DNA of 64,000 bases from the NCBI GenBank assembly GCA_016185205.1, contig JACPOA010000064.1, positions 124,001 through 188,000 of the forward strand, in the 5' to 3' direction. The notes below the pieces were generated by a model. That model did no database searches. It saw only the letters and a list, made by a program, of their open reading frames with translations, and was not told the DNA's origin. The position numbers and the translations under genes were made by a program. Shown here one piece after another: positions 44,530 through 54,015 of this stretch; the first letter of the stretch is position 1, and every line of letters begins with the position of its first letter. This DNA is from Hyphomicrobiales bacterium (lineage in GTDB: Bacteria; Pseudomonadota; Alphaproteobacteria; Rhizobiales; Xanthobacteraceae).

Positions 44530-45392
44530 CGCGCCGCCTCGATCGCCGCGGCGACGCGCAGCGCCTGCACGGTTTCCGCCACGTCATGCGCGCGGATGAT
44601 GGCTGCGCCATTTTTTACCGCCAGCAGATGGCTGGCGAGCGAGCCGCCCAGGCGCTCGTCCGGCGGCGACGGCGTCACCGCATTGATGAAGCGCTTGCGC
44701 GAGGCGCCGACCAAAAGAGGGAGTCCGAAGCGTTTGAATTCGGCCAGCCGCGCGATGCAGACGATGCTTTGTTCCGGCGTCTTGCCGAAGCCGATGCCGG
44801 GATCGAGCACGATGGCCTCGCGCTTGATGCCGGCGCGGCCGGCGATCTCCAGCGAGCGGGAAAAGAAAGCGATCAGGTCGGCGACGATATCGATCCTCGG
44901 ATCGGCGGCCTCGCGATTGTGCATCACGATCACCGGCGCGCCGCGCGCGGCGACCAGCGGCGCCATGTCGGGGTCGCGTTGCAGGCCCCAGACGTCGTTG
45001 ACGATGGTGGCGCCCTGGTCGAGCGCCCAGGCGGCGATGCTGGCCTTGATGGTATCGATCGATACCGGCAGGCCGAGCTTGACCGCTGCCGGCAGCACCG
45101 GCTTGAGCCGCGCCAGCTCGTCGTCGGCCGACACCAGCTTGGCGCCGCCATAGGGCCGCGTGGATTCGGCGCCGATATCGAGGATGTCGGCGCCCTGTCC
45201 GGCCATCGTACTGGCATGGGCGATGGCGGTAGCGGGATCGAGGAACTGGCCGCCGTCGGAGAAGGAATCCGGGGTCACGTTGAGGATGCCCATGACCAGC
45301 GGACGGCCGAGCTTGAGCAACGCGGCAAGCGCGTCAGGCGGCTGTTTCCGGGCGGTTCCGGCGGTATTTGCGTTGGCGTGGGCGAGCCCCAT
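44526..45392 (-). CDS. folP: dihydropteroate synthase
   Basis: Folate enzyme of 288 residues, the sulfonamide target, joining the pterin pyrophosphate to p-aminobenzoate. Signatures are VMGILNVTPDSFSDGGQF, DILDIGAESTRPYG, VSIDTIKASIAAWALDQGA, NDVWGLQRDPDM, LDPGIGFGKTPEQS and VGASRKRFI. The start is put at ATG 45392; the frame continues to 45635 but only shadows the neighbouring DUF4332 gene. It heads the folate unit. Confidence 0.94.
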   Translation of the reverse strand: MGLAHANANTAGTARKQPPDALAALLKLGRPLVMGILNVTPDSFSDGGQFLDPATAIAHASTMAGQGADILDIGAESTRPYGGAKLVSADDELARLKPVLPAAVKLGLPVSIDTIKASIAAWALDQGATIVNDVWGLQRDPDMAPLVAARGAPVIVMHNREAADPRIDIVADLIAFFSRSLEIAGRAGIKREAIVLDPGIGFGKTPEQSIVCIARLAEFKRFGLPLLVGASRKRFINAVTPSPPDERLGGSLASHLLAVKNGAAIIRAHDVAETVQALRVAAAIEAAR

Positions 45393-45444
45393 GCCGGTGG
45401 ATTTGCGCGGTCGGGGCAGGGCTGTCAAGCGGCCGGAACAGGCC

Positions 45445-45852
45445 TCAATAGGTGATTTTAAGCGGCAGTTTCTTGGCGTGTTCGATCCAGCGGCACACCA
45501 CCTTCTCGGACGGCAGCAGGCGGACCATCTTGCGCTTCTTGTTGGCGTCGGCCATCGCGCTGGCGAGGTTGGCCGGGTTGCGATACTTGAGTTCCTTGAC
45601 CGTATCGACGCCGGCGGCCTGCAGCAGCTCGGCATATTCCTTGCTGATGCCCTTGATGCGCATGCGGTCGGCGACGTTGGCCCAGCAGAGCAACTGCTTT
45701 TCGTCGAAGCCGGTCTTTTCGGCGAGCGTTTTGCGCCCCTTCACGGTGCGCGCGGTCTCGAGCAGGCGTTCGGTTGAGCGGATCCCCACCGACTTGAGGG
45801 TCGCGGCCACGTCGCCATCGATCCCTTCGATATCGGTGATGGGATAGGACAT
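45445..45852 (-). CDS. DUF4332 domain protein (helix-hairpin-helix type)
   Basis: Protein of 135 residues with two predicted helix-hairpin-helix-like units. The first is ITDIEGIDGDVAATLKSVGIRSTERLLE, and the second follows KGISKEYAELLQAAGVDTVKELKYRNPANLASAM. The pattern matches DUF4332, thought to bind DNA by analogy with other HhH proteins. It lies 52 bases upstream of folP and may be cotranscribed. The function is unknown. Confidence 0.85.
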   Translation of the reverse strand: MSYPITDIEGIDGDVAATLKSVGIRSTERLLETARTVKGRKTLAEKTGFDEKQLLCWANVADRMRIKGISKEYAELLQAAGVDTVKELKYRNPANLASAMADANKKRKMVRLLPSEKVVCRWIEHAKKLPLKITY

Positions 45853-45904
45853 CCGCGCCTCCTCGCCTGCTTCTTGACTGTGTCGATGAACTTGAACGGA
45901 CGGT

Positions 45905-46267
45905 TCAAATGAACTGGCTCAAACCTGGAATCGCGCCGACGATCTCACCGATTTCATCTTCGCCGGCCTTTTCGCGGGTATAAGCGATAACTTCCTTGGT
46001 AACGCCTTGCACCTGGCCCATGCTCAAGCCCGCCGCCATCATTTTGGTTCCGGCGCCCATGATGCCGCCCATGGCGAACATGCCGCCGCCGGCATCGGCC
46101 GCTTGCTGCATGAGCGCTTCCGCTCCGGGCAGACGGTCGATGAGGGCCTGTACCTTGTCGGGAGGCCCTTCCTTGCGCAGGAAGTCGAGGATGATACCAA
46201 CGGCTTTTTCGGCGGCACCCTTATCGACGCCGACATTGGCGACGAGACGTGCAATCAACTCTTCCAT
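45905..46267 (-). CDS. DUF2267-like small protein
   Basis: Protein of 120 residues, probably a helical bundle. The first half (MEELIARLVANVGVDKGAAE, then LDFLRKEGPPDKVQALIDRLPGAEALM) resembles DUF2267. The middle is glycine- and methionine-rich (AGGGMFAMGGIMGAGTKMM), and the end is EIGEIVGAIPGLSQFI. The start is placed at ATG 46267 with AGGGGAAC just upstream, not at the longer frame to 46396. It is often predicted as a hypothetical protein in this order; the role is unknown. Confidence 0.7.
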   Translation of the reverse strand: MEELIARLVANVGVDKGAAEKAVGIILDFLRKEGPPDKVQALIDRLPGAEALMQQAADAGGGMFAMGGIMGAGTKMMAAGLSMGQVQGVTKEVIAYTREKAGEDEIGEIVGAIPGLSQFI

Positions 46268-46610
46268 GTTCCCCTCATGCTCCCGCACTGGGGGCGGGTT
46301 GCCATCATATTGAACTTCGTGAGCGGCAATGACAAGCAGGTTGCTCATCACGTGCGGCGGTTTTTTTACCGCGCCTATCGATCGTTGCGCCCGCATGTCA
46401 AGTCATAAAATGGACCGCGGTGTTTACGTGATGCACCATCTATCATGGGCACGGTAAGCGAAGACAAAGAAAAAGTGCGGACCGGCAAACGCTATACTTA
46501 AGAACGTCTGAAACGTTCCGGTGAAAAATGGTTCGCGGCCGGCGCTAACGGCGCTTTTCAGGCCGCGGTGGCATTGCTAGCGTGCGCGCCGAGCCAATAA
46601 GGAGCCCGTC
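46268..46610. other. 343-base intergenic region between divergent genes
   Basis: No gene is supported. It holds the leader regions of the DUF2267-like gene (minus) and the M20 peptidase gene (plus, with AAGGAG 8 bases before its ATG). A short palindrome, GAACGT-CTGAA-ACGTTC (46502-46518), lies about 95 bases upstream of the peptidase gene. An 18-codon frame from 46445 has no supporting features. Confidence 0.5.
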
Positions 46611-47996
46611 ATGAGCACACTCGACGCGGTGCTGAGCCGCATCGACCAGGATATCGACCAAAGCGTCGAGCGGCTGTTCGCGCTGCTGCGCATCGCCTCG
46701 ATCTCCACCGATCCGGCCTACAAGCAGCAATGCCGCGCCGCCGCCGAGCACGTGGCCGCCGATCTCACCTCCATCGGGTTCGCGACCAGCGTGCGCCCGA
46801 CCGAGGGCCATCCGGTGGTGGTCGGAAAAGCCAACGCGGCCGCGGGGCCGCGCGTGCTGTTCTACGGCCATTACGACGTGCAGCCGGTCGATCCGCTCAA
46901 CCTGTGGAAGACGCCGCCGTTCGAGCCGCGCATCGAGACGCTGCCGGACGGCCGCAAGATCATCGTGGCGCGCGGTGCCTGCGACGACAAAGGCCAGGCC
47001 ATGACCTTCATCGAGGCCTGCCGCGCGTTCAAGGCGGTCACCGGCAAGCTGCCGCTGCCGATCACCATGATGATCGAGGGCGAGGAGGAGTGCGGTTCGC
47101 AGCATTTGTTCAAGTTCGTGGCCGAGAATGCCGCCGAACTCAAGCTCGACCTGGCGCTGGTCTGCGACACTGCCATGTGGGACCAGAACACGCCGGCGAT
47201 CACCACCTCGCTGCGCGGGCTGGTCTACGAGGACGTCAAGATCACTTGTGCCGATAGAGATCTGCATTCCGGCGTGTTCGGCGGCGCGGCGCAGAACCCG
47301 ATCCGCCTGCTGGCCAAAATCCTCGGCGCGCTGTGGGACGACAATGGCCGCGTCACCATCCCGGGCTTCTACGACGGCGTGAAGGAGCTGCCGGCCGACA
47401 TCAAGGCCGACCTCAAGGCGCTCGATCTGACGCCGGAGAAATTCCTCGGGCCGATCGGGCTGAAGACTTCGGCCGGCGAGAAGGACCGCATGCTGATCGA
47501 GCAGATCACCACGCGGCCGACCGCCGAGATCAACGGCATCATCGGCGGCTATACCGGCGAGGGCGCCAAGACCGTCATCCCGGGTCAAGCGTCCGCAAAA
47601 GTGTCGTTCCGCCTGGTCGGCCAGCAGGACCCCGAGAAGATCCGCGACAGCTTCCGCGCCTTCGTGAAGGCGCGGCTGCCGGCCGACTGCCAGGTCGAGT
47701 TCGGAAATTTCGGTCTGGCGGGACCGCTGCAATTGTCGTTCGACAATCCGGCGCTCAACAAGGCGCGCGCCGTGCTGGGCGAGGAGTGGGGCCAGAAGGC
47801 GGTGACGGTCGGCGCCGGCGGCTCGATACCCATTGTGGCGGATTTCAAGAACGTGCTCGGCATGGATTCGCTCTTGGTCGGCTTCGCGCTCGACGACGAC
47901 CGCGTGCATTCACCGAACGAGAAGTTCGACCTGACCTGCTACCACAAGGGCATCAGGAGCTGGGCGCGCATCCTGCATGCGCTGGCAGGAGCGTAG
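46611..47996 (+). CDS. M20/M25/M40 family metallopeptidase (dipeptidase)
   Basis: Zinc peptidase of 461 residues, probably a cytoplasmic dipeptidase. Metal and catalytic residues are visible in LFYGHYDVQPVD (H and D), ARGACDDKGQ (D), MMIEGEEECGSQ (catalytic E then metal E) and DDDRVHSPNEKF (late H). The lid-domain segment DRDLHSGVFGGAAQNP is characteristic of the family. A GGAG ribosome site precedes the ATG. It converges with the ketosynthase gene 10 bases after its stop. Confidence 0.93.
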   Translation: MSTLDAVLSRIDQDIDQSVERLFALLRIASISTDPAYKQQCRAAAEHVAADLTSIGFATSVRPTEGHPVVVGKANAAAGPRVLFYGHYDVQPVDPLNLWKTPPFEPRIETLPDGRKIIVARGACDDKGQAMTFIEACRAFKAVTGKLPLPITMMIEGEEECGSQHLFKFVAENAAELKLDLALVCDTAMWDQNTPAITTSLRGLVYEDVKITCADRDLHSGVFGGAAQNPIRLLAKILGALWDDNGRVTIPGFYDGVKELPADIKADLKALDLTPEKFLGPIGLKTSAGEKDRMLIEQITTRPTAEINGIIGGYTGEGAKTVIPGQASAKVSFRLVGQQDPEKIRDSFRAFVKARLPADCQVEFGNFGLAGPLQLSFDNPALNKARAVLGEEWGQKAVTVGAGGSIPIVADFKNVLGMDSLLVGFALDDDRVHSPNEKFDLTCYHKGIRSWARILHALAGA

Positions 47997-48006
47997 GCAT
48001 CGCGAC

Positions 48007-49221
48007 TTAATTGTCGAATTGCCGCGCGGCCAGCACGGCGTTCAAGCCGCCGAAGGCGAAGGAGTTGCTGAGCGCCGTGCGCACCGGCATGCGGCGGGCT
48101 TCATTCGGCACGTAATCGAGATCGCAGCCGGCGTCCGCCCCCAGATAATTCATGGTCGGCGGCACGACGCCGTCGCGGATCGCCATGACGGCGGCGACGA
48201 ATTCCAACGCGCCGGCGGCGCCAAGGGCATGACCGACGACCGATTTGGTGGACGACACTGCAAGCCGCCGCGCGTGCGCTGCGAAGCTCTTGTGCAATGC
48301 CGTGGTCTCGGCCGTGTCATTGGCGACGGTGCCGGTGCCATGCGCGTTGACGTAATCGATTTGCTCGCCCGCCAAACCCGCATCGGTGAGCGTCGCGCTG
48401 ATGGCGCGCGCCATTCCGTTCGGATCGGGTGAAGTCAGGTCCTTGGCGTCGGCGCTCATGCCGAAGCCGACGATCTCGGCCAGGATGTCCGCGCCGCGCG
48501 CGCGCGCGTGATCGAGCGACTCCAGCACCACCATCGCCGCGCCTTCGCCGATCACCATGCCCTTGCGATCCTTGGAAAAGGGCCGGCAGGTGTCGGACGA
48601 CATGATGCGCATGGCCTCCCAGCCCTTCATGCCTCCGAACGTGATGCTCGCTTCGGCGCCGCCGGTCACGGCGCAGGTCACGCTGCCGCTGCGCACCATA
48701 TGGAAGGCGACGCCGATGGCATGGGTCGCCGAGGCGCAGGCCGACGAGATCGCGAAAGCCGGGCCCTTGGTGCCGCAAAACAGCGAGACCTGGCCCGCCG
48801 CGGCGCTGATCATCGCCTTCGGGATAGTCAGTGGATGCAGGCGCGCGGCGCCTTCCGCATAGAGACGGTGGAAGCCTTCATCGACGGTGGTATGGCCGCC
48901 CGATCCGGTGCCGATAATGGCGGCGGTTCGCTCGGCCAGCTCGTCTTGCAGCACAAGCCCGGATTGCTTGACGGCTTGCCGCGCGGCGACGACGGCGAAT
49001 TGCGAGACTCGGTCGAGAAGCAGCAGTTGCGACGATTCAAAATGCGCGGCCGGATCGAAGTTCTTCACTTCGCCGACCAGCTTGCTGGTGGCCTGCGCGG
49101 CGGTTCCGAGCGTCGCCGGCGCGAAGCCCGAGCGGCCCGCGATCAACGAATCCCAATAATCTTTCGTGGACTGTCCGACCGAGGAGACAACGCCGAGGCC
49201 GGTGATGACGACCCTGTTCAA
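48007..49221 (-). CDS. beta-ketoacyl-ACP synthase (FabF/NodE-like) paired with a dedicated ACP
   Basis: Condensing enzyme of 404 residues. The active-site cysteine is in SSACASATHAIG, and the two histidines are in NAHGTGTVANDTAE and SVVGHALGAAGALE, so the C-H-H triad is complete. The start is a TTG at 49221 that overlaps the ACP stop (TTGA), giving LNRVVITGLGVVSSVGQST, the usual FabF N-terminus. The longer frame to 49485 shadows the ACP gene. Because it is coupled to its own ACP and not in a fab cluster, it probably makes a special fatty acid or lipid chain, like NodE or LpxL-linked systems. The product is unknown. Confidence 0.87.
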   Translation of the reverse strand: MNRVVITGLGVVSSVGQSTKDYWDSLIAGRSGFAPATLGTAAQATSKLVGEVKNFDPAAHFESSQLLLLDRVSQFAVVAARQAVKQSGLVLQDELAERTAAIIGTGSGGHTTVDEGFHRLYAEGAARLHPLTIPKAMISAAAGQVSLFCGTKGPAFAISSACASATHAIGVAFHMVRSGSVTCAVTGGAEASITFGGMKGWEAMRIMSSDTCRPFSKDRKGMVIGEGAAMVVLESLDHARARGADILAEIVGFGMSADAKDLTSPDPNGMARAISATLTDAGLAGEQIDYVNAHGTGTVANDTAETTALHKSFAAHARRLAVSSTKSVVGHALGAAGALEFVAAVMAIRDGVVPPTMNYLGADAGCDLDYVPNEARRMPVRTALSNSFAFGGLNAVLAARQFDN

Positions 49222-49475
49222 GCGGATTTCGTCCGCGCGGCGACGAGCTGATTCACCGTCTCGATGAGGTCCGCCACGGTCTTGCTCTTGATGTCCAGGT
49301 TCGCGTTGAACGGAAGCTCGATATTGAATTTCTCTTCGATGTCGAACGTCAACGACACCACTTCCATGGAATCCAGGCCCAACTTGTCGAGCGGGTCCGA
49401 CGGCTGCAATGTGCCGCCATTGTAGTTTTTCCGGCTTGTGATCATTTTGATAATGGTATCCGCGGCGTCCGCCAT
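49218..49475 (-). CDS. acyl carrier protein paired with the ketosynthase
   Basis: Protein of 85 residues of the phosphopantetheine carrier family. The attachment serine is in PLDKLGLDSMEVVSLTFDIE, followed by the typical KFNIELPFNANLDIKSKTVADLIETV helix arrangement. It differs from a housekeeping AcpP by its basic KMITSRKNYNGG start region. It comes first in a two-gene unit, with the ketosynthase start overlapping its stop. The 184 bases upstream hold no gene and presumably contain the promoter. Confidence 0.9.
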   Translation of the reverse strand: MADAADTIIKMITSRKNYNGGTLQPSDPLDKLGLDSMEVVSLTFDIEEKFNIELPFNANLDIKSKTVADLIETVNQLVAARTKSA

Positions 49476-49659
49476 GCGTATTCACCTTTGATCGAGATCG
49501 GCGCCGCTGCGACGGCGCGTCGGAGGAAGACGTACGATCTTACTGTTGGAGGTTATTCAATAAAACAATGCGCCATTATTACGGTTAAGTCGAGTATTCC
49601 GTCAAATTTGCTCGGCGAATCGGCCGGTGCCTGCGCCATAATGGGCGCGCGGCTGACGA

Positions 49660-50417
49660 CTAGTTCTTGAGCCGGTAGCCGGTCTTGAAAATCCACCAGA
49701 TAATCGCAAGGCAAAGCCCCAGGAACAGCCCCGTCATCGCGGCGCTGATGGCCGGGCTCACGTCGGCGATTTCGAAAAAGCTCCAGCGGAACCCGCTGAT
49801 CAAGTAGACTATCGGGTTGAACAGCGTGATGGTCTGCCAGATCGGCGGCAGCACATGGGTGGAATAGAACGTCCCGCCGAGAAAGGTCAGCGGCGTGATG
49901 ATCAATAGCGGCACGACTTGCAGCTTCTCGAAGCCGTCGGCCCAGATGCCGATGATGAAGCCGAGCAGGCTGAAGGTCACCGCCGTCAGCACCAGGAAGG
50001 TCAGCATCCAGAACGGATGTAAAATATGCAGTGGTACGAACAGGTACGACGTGGCCAGGATGATCAGCCCCAGGACGATCGACTTGGTGGCCGCCGCGCC
50101 GACATAGCCGAGCGCGATTTCGAACGAGGACACCGGCGCCGACAGCAACTCGTAGATCGTGCCGGTGAAGCGCGGGAAATAGATGCCGAACGAGGCGTTC
50201 ATCGTGCTCTGCGTCAGCAGCATCAGCATAATGAGTCCGGGCACGATGAAGGCGCCGTAGCTGATGCCCTCGATCTCGGTGATGCGCGAGCCGATGGCGG
50301 CGCCGAACACCACGAAATAGAGCGAGGTGGAGAGCACCGGCGACACGATGCTCTGCCAGATGGTGCGCCCGGTGCGCGCCATTTCGAAGCGATAGATCGC
50401 GTGCACGGCGCGCAGGT

Positions 50418-50421
<4 letters not shown>
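49660..50421 (-). CDS. ABC-2 type transporter permease
   Basis: Membrane protein of 253 residues with about six helices, similar to polyketide/drug or polysaccharide exporters (YadH/NodJ-like). It starts [20 protein letters not shown] and has the segments [39 protein letters not shown] and [20 protein letters not shown], the last being the ABC-2 signature. ATG 50421 overlaps the ATPase stop by 4 bases. The cargo is unknown. Confidence 0.9.
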
Positions 50422-51344
<923 letters not shown>

Positions 51345-51419
51345 GGATCGGACGGTTGTGGCGGGTGCAGCGCATATAGTTGGCGGCGAAGCGGGACGCC
51401 AGCCCCTATCCCATGGCCG

Positions 51420-52079
51420 TTAGGCTGAACTTGCCAACGAACTCAGATCGGCCAGCGATTGCTGCGGCGAAAAATCCAGGTACTCGTCCGGCATCTTACC
51501 GCGGTTGACCCACAGACCGCGGAAACCGACGGAGACTCCCGCCATCACGTCCCAGCGGTTGGACGAGACGAATGTGACCTCGCTCGGCGCGCAGCGGTAA
51601 TGCTCGGTGACCAGCCGGTAGACCTCCGGCCGCGGCTTGAACATTTTTAACACGTCGACCGAGAGCACGGCATCGAGATCGCCGCCGATGCCGGCCGCAT
51701 CCACCGCGCCTTTGAGCATGTTGGGCGAACCGTTGGACAGGATGCCGGTCTTGTTGCCTTTCTGCTTGAGCGCACGCAGCGCTGCACGCGCGTCGGGGAA
51801 GGCGTCGAGCTTGAAATAGGCATCGAGCAGCCTCTGTTTGAGCGCCTTGTTGACCGACGGCACCCGCGCCAATGCGAAATCCAGCGCCCGTTCGGTCAGC
51901 GTCCAGAAATCGGTGTAGTGGCCGGCGAGCGTCAGCGTCCAGGTATATTCGAGCTGCTTGCCGCGCCAAATCTCCGACATGCGGTCGGCGTCGGGCCCGG
52001 CCTCGCCGCAAAACCGCGCGATCGCGGCATGGACGTCGAACAACGTTCCGTAGGCGTCGAAAACGAAGATGGACGACAT
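51420..52079 (-). CDS. haloacid dehalogenase, type II (HAD family)
   Basis: HAD hydrolase of 219 residues related to L-2-haloacid dehalogenases. It shows the nucleophile strand FVFDAYGTLFDVHAA, the cap segment RGKQLEYTWTLTLAGHYTDFW, ILSNGSPNML with the conserved serine, lysine in MFKPRPEVY and VSSNRWDVMAG. The RQKQLEYTW-type and SSNxWD segments are typical of true dehalogenases. ATG 52079 gives this N-terminus directly; a longer start at 52130 is less likely. Confidence 0.88.
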   Translation of the reverse strand: MSSIFVFDAYGTLFDVHAAIARFCGEAGPDADRMSEIWRGKQLEYTWTLTLAGHYTDFWTLTERALDFALARVPSVNKALKQRLLDAYFKLDAFPDARAALRALKQKGNKTGILSNGSPNMLKGAVDAAGIGGDLDAVLSVDVLKMFKPRPEVYRLVTEHYRCAPSEVTFVSSNRWDVMAGVSVGFRGLWVNRGKMPDEYLDFSPQQSLADLSSLASSA

Positions 52080-52146
52080 GGCGTTTCCCGGTTGGACCGT
52101 TACAGCGGCATCGCCGCGCGATAAAGACAAGAGGGGCCAGCAAAGC

Positions 52147-52186
52147 TAGACACATTATTTTTATGCACGCTATACTAGAGAGCGTG
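52147..52186 (+). promoter_or_regulatory. sigma-70-like promoter with an overlapping inverted repeat
   Basis: TAGACA (52147-52152) and TATACT (52171-52176), 18 bases apart, form a good housekeeping-type promoter for the secreted protein at 52203. A 6-base inverted repeat, CACGCT (52166-52171) and AGCGTG (52181-52186), straddles the -10 element like an operator. A GGGAGG ribosome site follows at 52192-52197. Confidence 0.5.
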
Positions 52187-52202
52187 TAACTGGGAGGCTA
52201 AC

Positions 52203-52985
52203 ATGACACAACGATGGCGTTTCAGCGTCGTTATTTTCTCTGCGGTTTTCTTTGGAACGGCACTGACCGCAGGGCCGGCAATAGCGCAAAAGAGACCCGA
52301 TCCGCAGAAAGGTGTTCAAGGCGCGTTCCATTGGGTGGAGAAGCCGAGGATAGAATTCAAGCCTACCTCCGACCAGCGAAAAACCATTGCGGAGGAAAAT
52401 CGGGCCAATAAACAACGGTTCACTTTGGCGCTCACGCGAGAGCAAAGCGAACTTTTTGAAAAAATGTTTAAGGTGAAGGTGACTGAAACCGCAGTCCAGC
52501 GGGTAAAAGTTCCCCAGCCTGACCTGCGTGTTTCGATAGCGGCTGATTATATCTTTGAATTTCCGGAAATGTATTACACGGAATGCGGCATGAGCGGCGG
52601 CAAGGCCAGTTGCCTCACCTATCAGCACGCAATTCAAAAGGAAATTATCCGGGGCGAATCGAGGCCCGCGGTGCAAGCGATCGAGTCACTCAAAGTCGAG
52701 CCGGTCTACTCACCGAAACAGCGCGAAACAATAGCTGGCGCATTTAGCAAGGGAATGGACGAAGTCACGATCGATCTCAACGCGAAACAGAATGAACTAT
52801 TCAATCGGGTCTTTGGCGCCGCAGATCGAAAGAAGATGACGGTGAGGCTCATGCCCGTGAAACCTATGGAAGTCCGGTTGAAGAAAAATGACGAGCTTTC
52901 CGCTAAGGGATGCGGAATTAAGGACTGGGAGTCGTGGTGCGATAGTGTCGGCTGTCATATGCTGTGCAAACCGGCTTGCGACTAA
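52203..52985 (+). CDS. secreted protein of unknown function with a duplicated domain and Cys-rich tail
   Basis: Protein of 260 residues with a clear Sec signal peptide (FSVVIFSAVFFGTALTAG, cleavage near AIAQK). Two related segments follow. One spans about residues 56-110 (SDQRKTIAEENRANK, then REQSELFEKMF and a KVPQPDLRV end), the other about 166-228 (SPKQRETIAGAFSKG, then AKQNELFNRVF and KPMEVRL). Between them lies a short loop with CGMSGGKASC. The C-terminus is rich in cysteine (GCGIKD, WCDSVGCHMLCKPAC), suggesting disulfides. Base composition is visibly more AT-rich than the neighbours. I do not recognise the family. Confidence 0.72.
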   Translation: MTQRWRFSVVIFSAVFFGTALTAGPAIAQKRPDPQKGVQGAFHWVEKPRIEFKPTSDQRKTIAEENRANKQRFTLALTREQSELFEKMFKVKVTETAVQRVKVPQPDLRVSIAADYIFEFPEMYYTECGMSGGKASCLTYQHAIQKEIIRGESRPAVQAIESLKVEPVYSPKQRETIAGAFSKGMDEVTIDLNAKQNELFNRVFGAADRKKMTVRLMPVKPMEVRLKKNDELSAKGCGIKDWESWCDSVGCHMLCKPACD

Positions 52986-53067
52986 AAGTCGGTATTCGGC
53001 GGCAGCGCACCTTGCTCGTATAATTTTGCTCTAAATCCAGATATTTGACGCCGTCGTTGCGAACGTG

Positions 53068-53109
53068 GCGTGGCTGCACCAGTATATGGCGCGGCTGCAC
53101 CAGTATATG
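53068..53109. repeat. two tandem copies of a 21-base unit
   Basis: The units 53068-53088 and 53089-53109 differ at one base (GCGTGGCTGCACCAGTATATG and the same with GCGC at the start). They lie just upstream of the aminotransferase gene and in its frame would encode a repeated WLHQYMA. A better start with a ribosome site lies downstream at 53152, so they are probably non-coding leader. Confidence 0.7.
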
Positions 53110-53151
53110 TGCATTCGACGTTCAGGAGACGCTTACAGGTTGAGGGAGCTG

Positions 53152-54015
53152 ATGGCGCCGGGACAAAGCTGGTCCACGACCTGGACCTATTTCGAGGGTG
53201 GCTGGCATGAGGGCAATGTGCCATTGTGGGGCGCGCGTACGCACGCGATCTGGCTCGGCTCCTCGGTATTCGACGGTGCACGGGTGTTCGAGGGCGTAGC
53301 GCCCGACCTCGACCTGCATTGCGCGCGCGTCAATGCCTCCGCCAAAACGATGTTCCTCAAGCCGGGCGTTTCGGTCGAGGAAATGGTCGGTCTCACCCGC
53401 GAGGGCATGACGAAATTTTCCGCCGATACCACGCTTTACGTGCGCCCGATGTATTGGGCCGAGCGGCCCGGACCCATGGCGCTGCCGCCCGATCCGGACT
53501 CGACGCGCTTTGCGCTGACGCTCTACGACGCGCCGATGCGCAAGCCGGACGGTTTCTCGGTCACGCAGTCTCCGTTCCGGCGGCCGACGCAAGATAGCGC
53601 CCCGGTCGACGCCAAGGCCGGCTGCCTTTATCCGAACAACGCGCGCGCCATGTTCGAGGCAAAGTCGCGCGGCTTCGACAATTGCCTGGTTCGCGACATG
53701 CTCGGCAACATTGCCGAGCTCGCCAATTCCAACGTGTTCATAGCCAAGGACGGTGTTGTGTACACGCCGATCCCGAACGGCACGTTTCTCGCCGGCATCA
53801 CGCGCCAGCGCGTGATCTCCTTGCTGCGTGGCGCCGGAGTTCCGGTGGTCGAGACCGTGATGCGCTACGCCGACTTCGAGGCGGCCGACGAGATGTTCTC
53901 GACCGGCAACGCCTCCAAGGTGCTGCCGATCACGCGTATCGATCAGCGCTCGCTGCAGCCCGGTCCGTTCTATCGCAAGGCGCGCGAACTCTATTGGGCT
54001 TTCGCACATGGTTGA
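53152..54015 (+). CDS. branched-chain amino acid aminotransferase family (PLP class IV)
   Basis: PLP enzyme of 287 residues of the IlvE/DAAT family. It has FEGGWHEGNVPLWGARTHAIWLGSSVFDGARVFEG at the start in family order, TTLYVRPMYW, the lysine in DAKAGCLYPNNARAMFEAK, and the PLP-phosphate segment ELANSNVFIAKDG. ATG 53152 is chosen because GAGGGAG lies 5 bases upstream; the frame continues to 53065 through the tandem repeat. It overlaps the next gene by 8 bases. Substrate may be branched-chain or D-amino acids. Confidence 0.87.
   Translation: MAPGQSWSTTWTYFEGGWHEGNVPLWGARTHAIWLGSSVFDGARVFEGVAPDLDLHCARVNASAKTMFLKPGVSVEEMVGLTREGMTKFSADTTLYVRPMYWAERPGPMALPPDPDSTRFALTLYDAPMRKPDGFSVTQSPFRRPTQDSAPVDAKAGCLYPNNARAMFEAKSRGFDNCLVRDMLGNIAELANSNVFIAKDGVVYTPIPNGTFLAGITRQRVISLLRGAGVPVVETVMRYADFEAADEMFSTGNASKVLPITRIDQRSLQPGPFYRKARELYWAFAHG

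Noticed and set aside
46502-46518. LexA-type box in GAACGT-CTGAA-ACGTTC
   Set aside because: The spacing and orientation do not fit the alphaproteobacterial LexA site (GTTC direct repeats with 7-base spacing), and the downstream gene is a peptidase.
48007-49475. Ketosynthase and ACP as nodulation genes nodE and nodF
   Set aside because: The layout is similar, but no other nod gene is present and FabF-like ketosynthases with private ACPs occur in many other lipid pathways.
49488-49670. 60-codon open frame between the ACP and ABC-2 genes
   Set aside because: No homology pattern, and it overlaps the 3' end of the permease gene. The gap more likely holds the ACP promoter.
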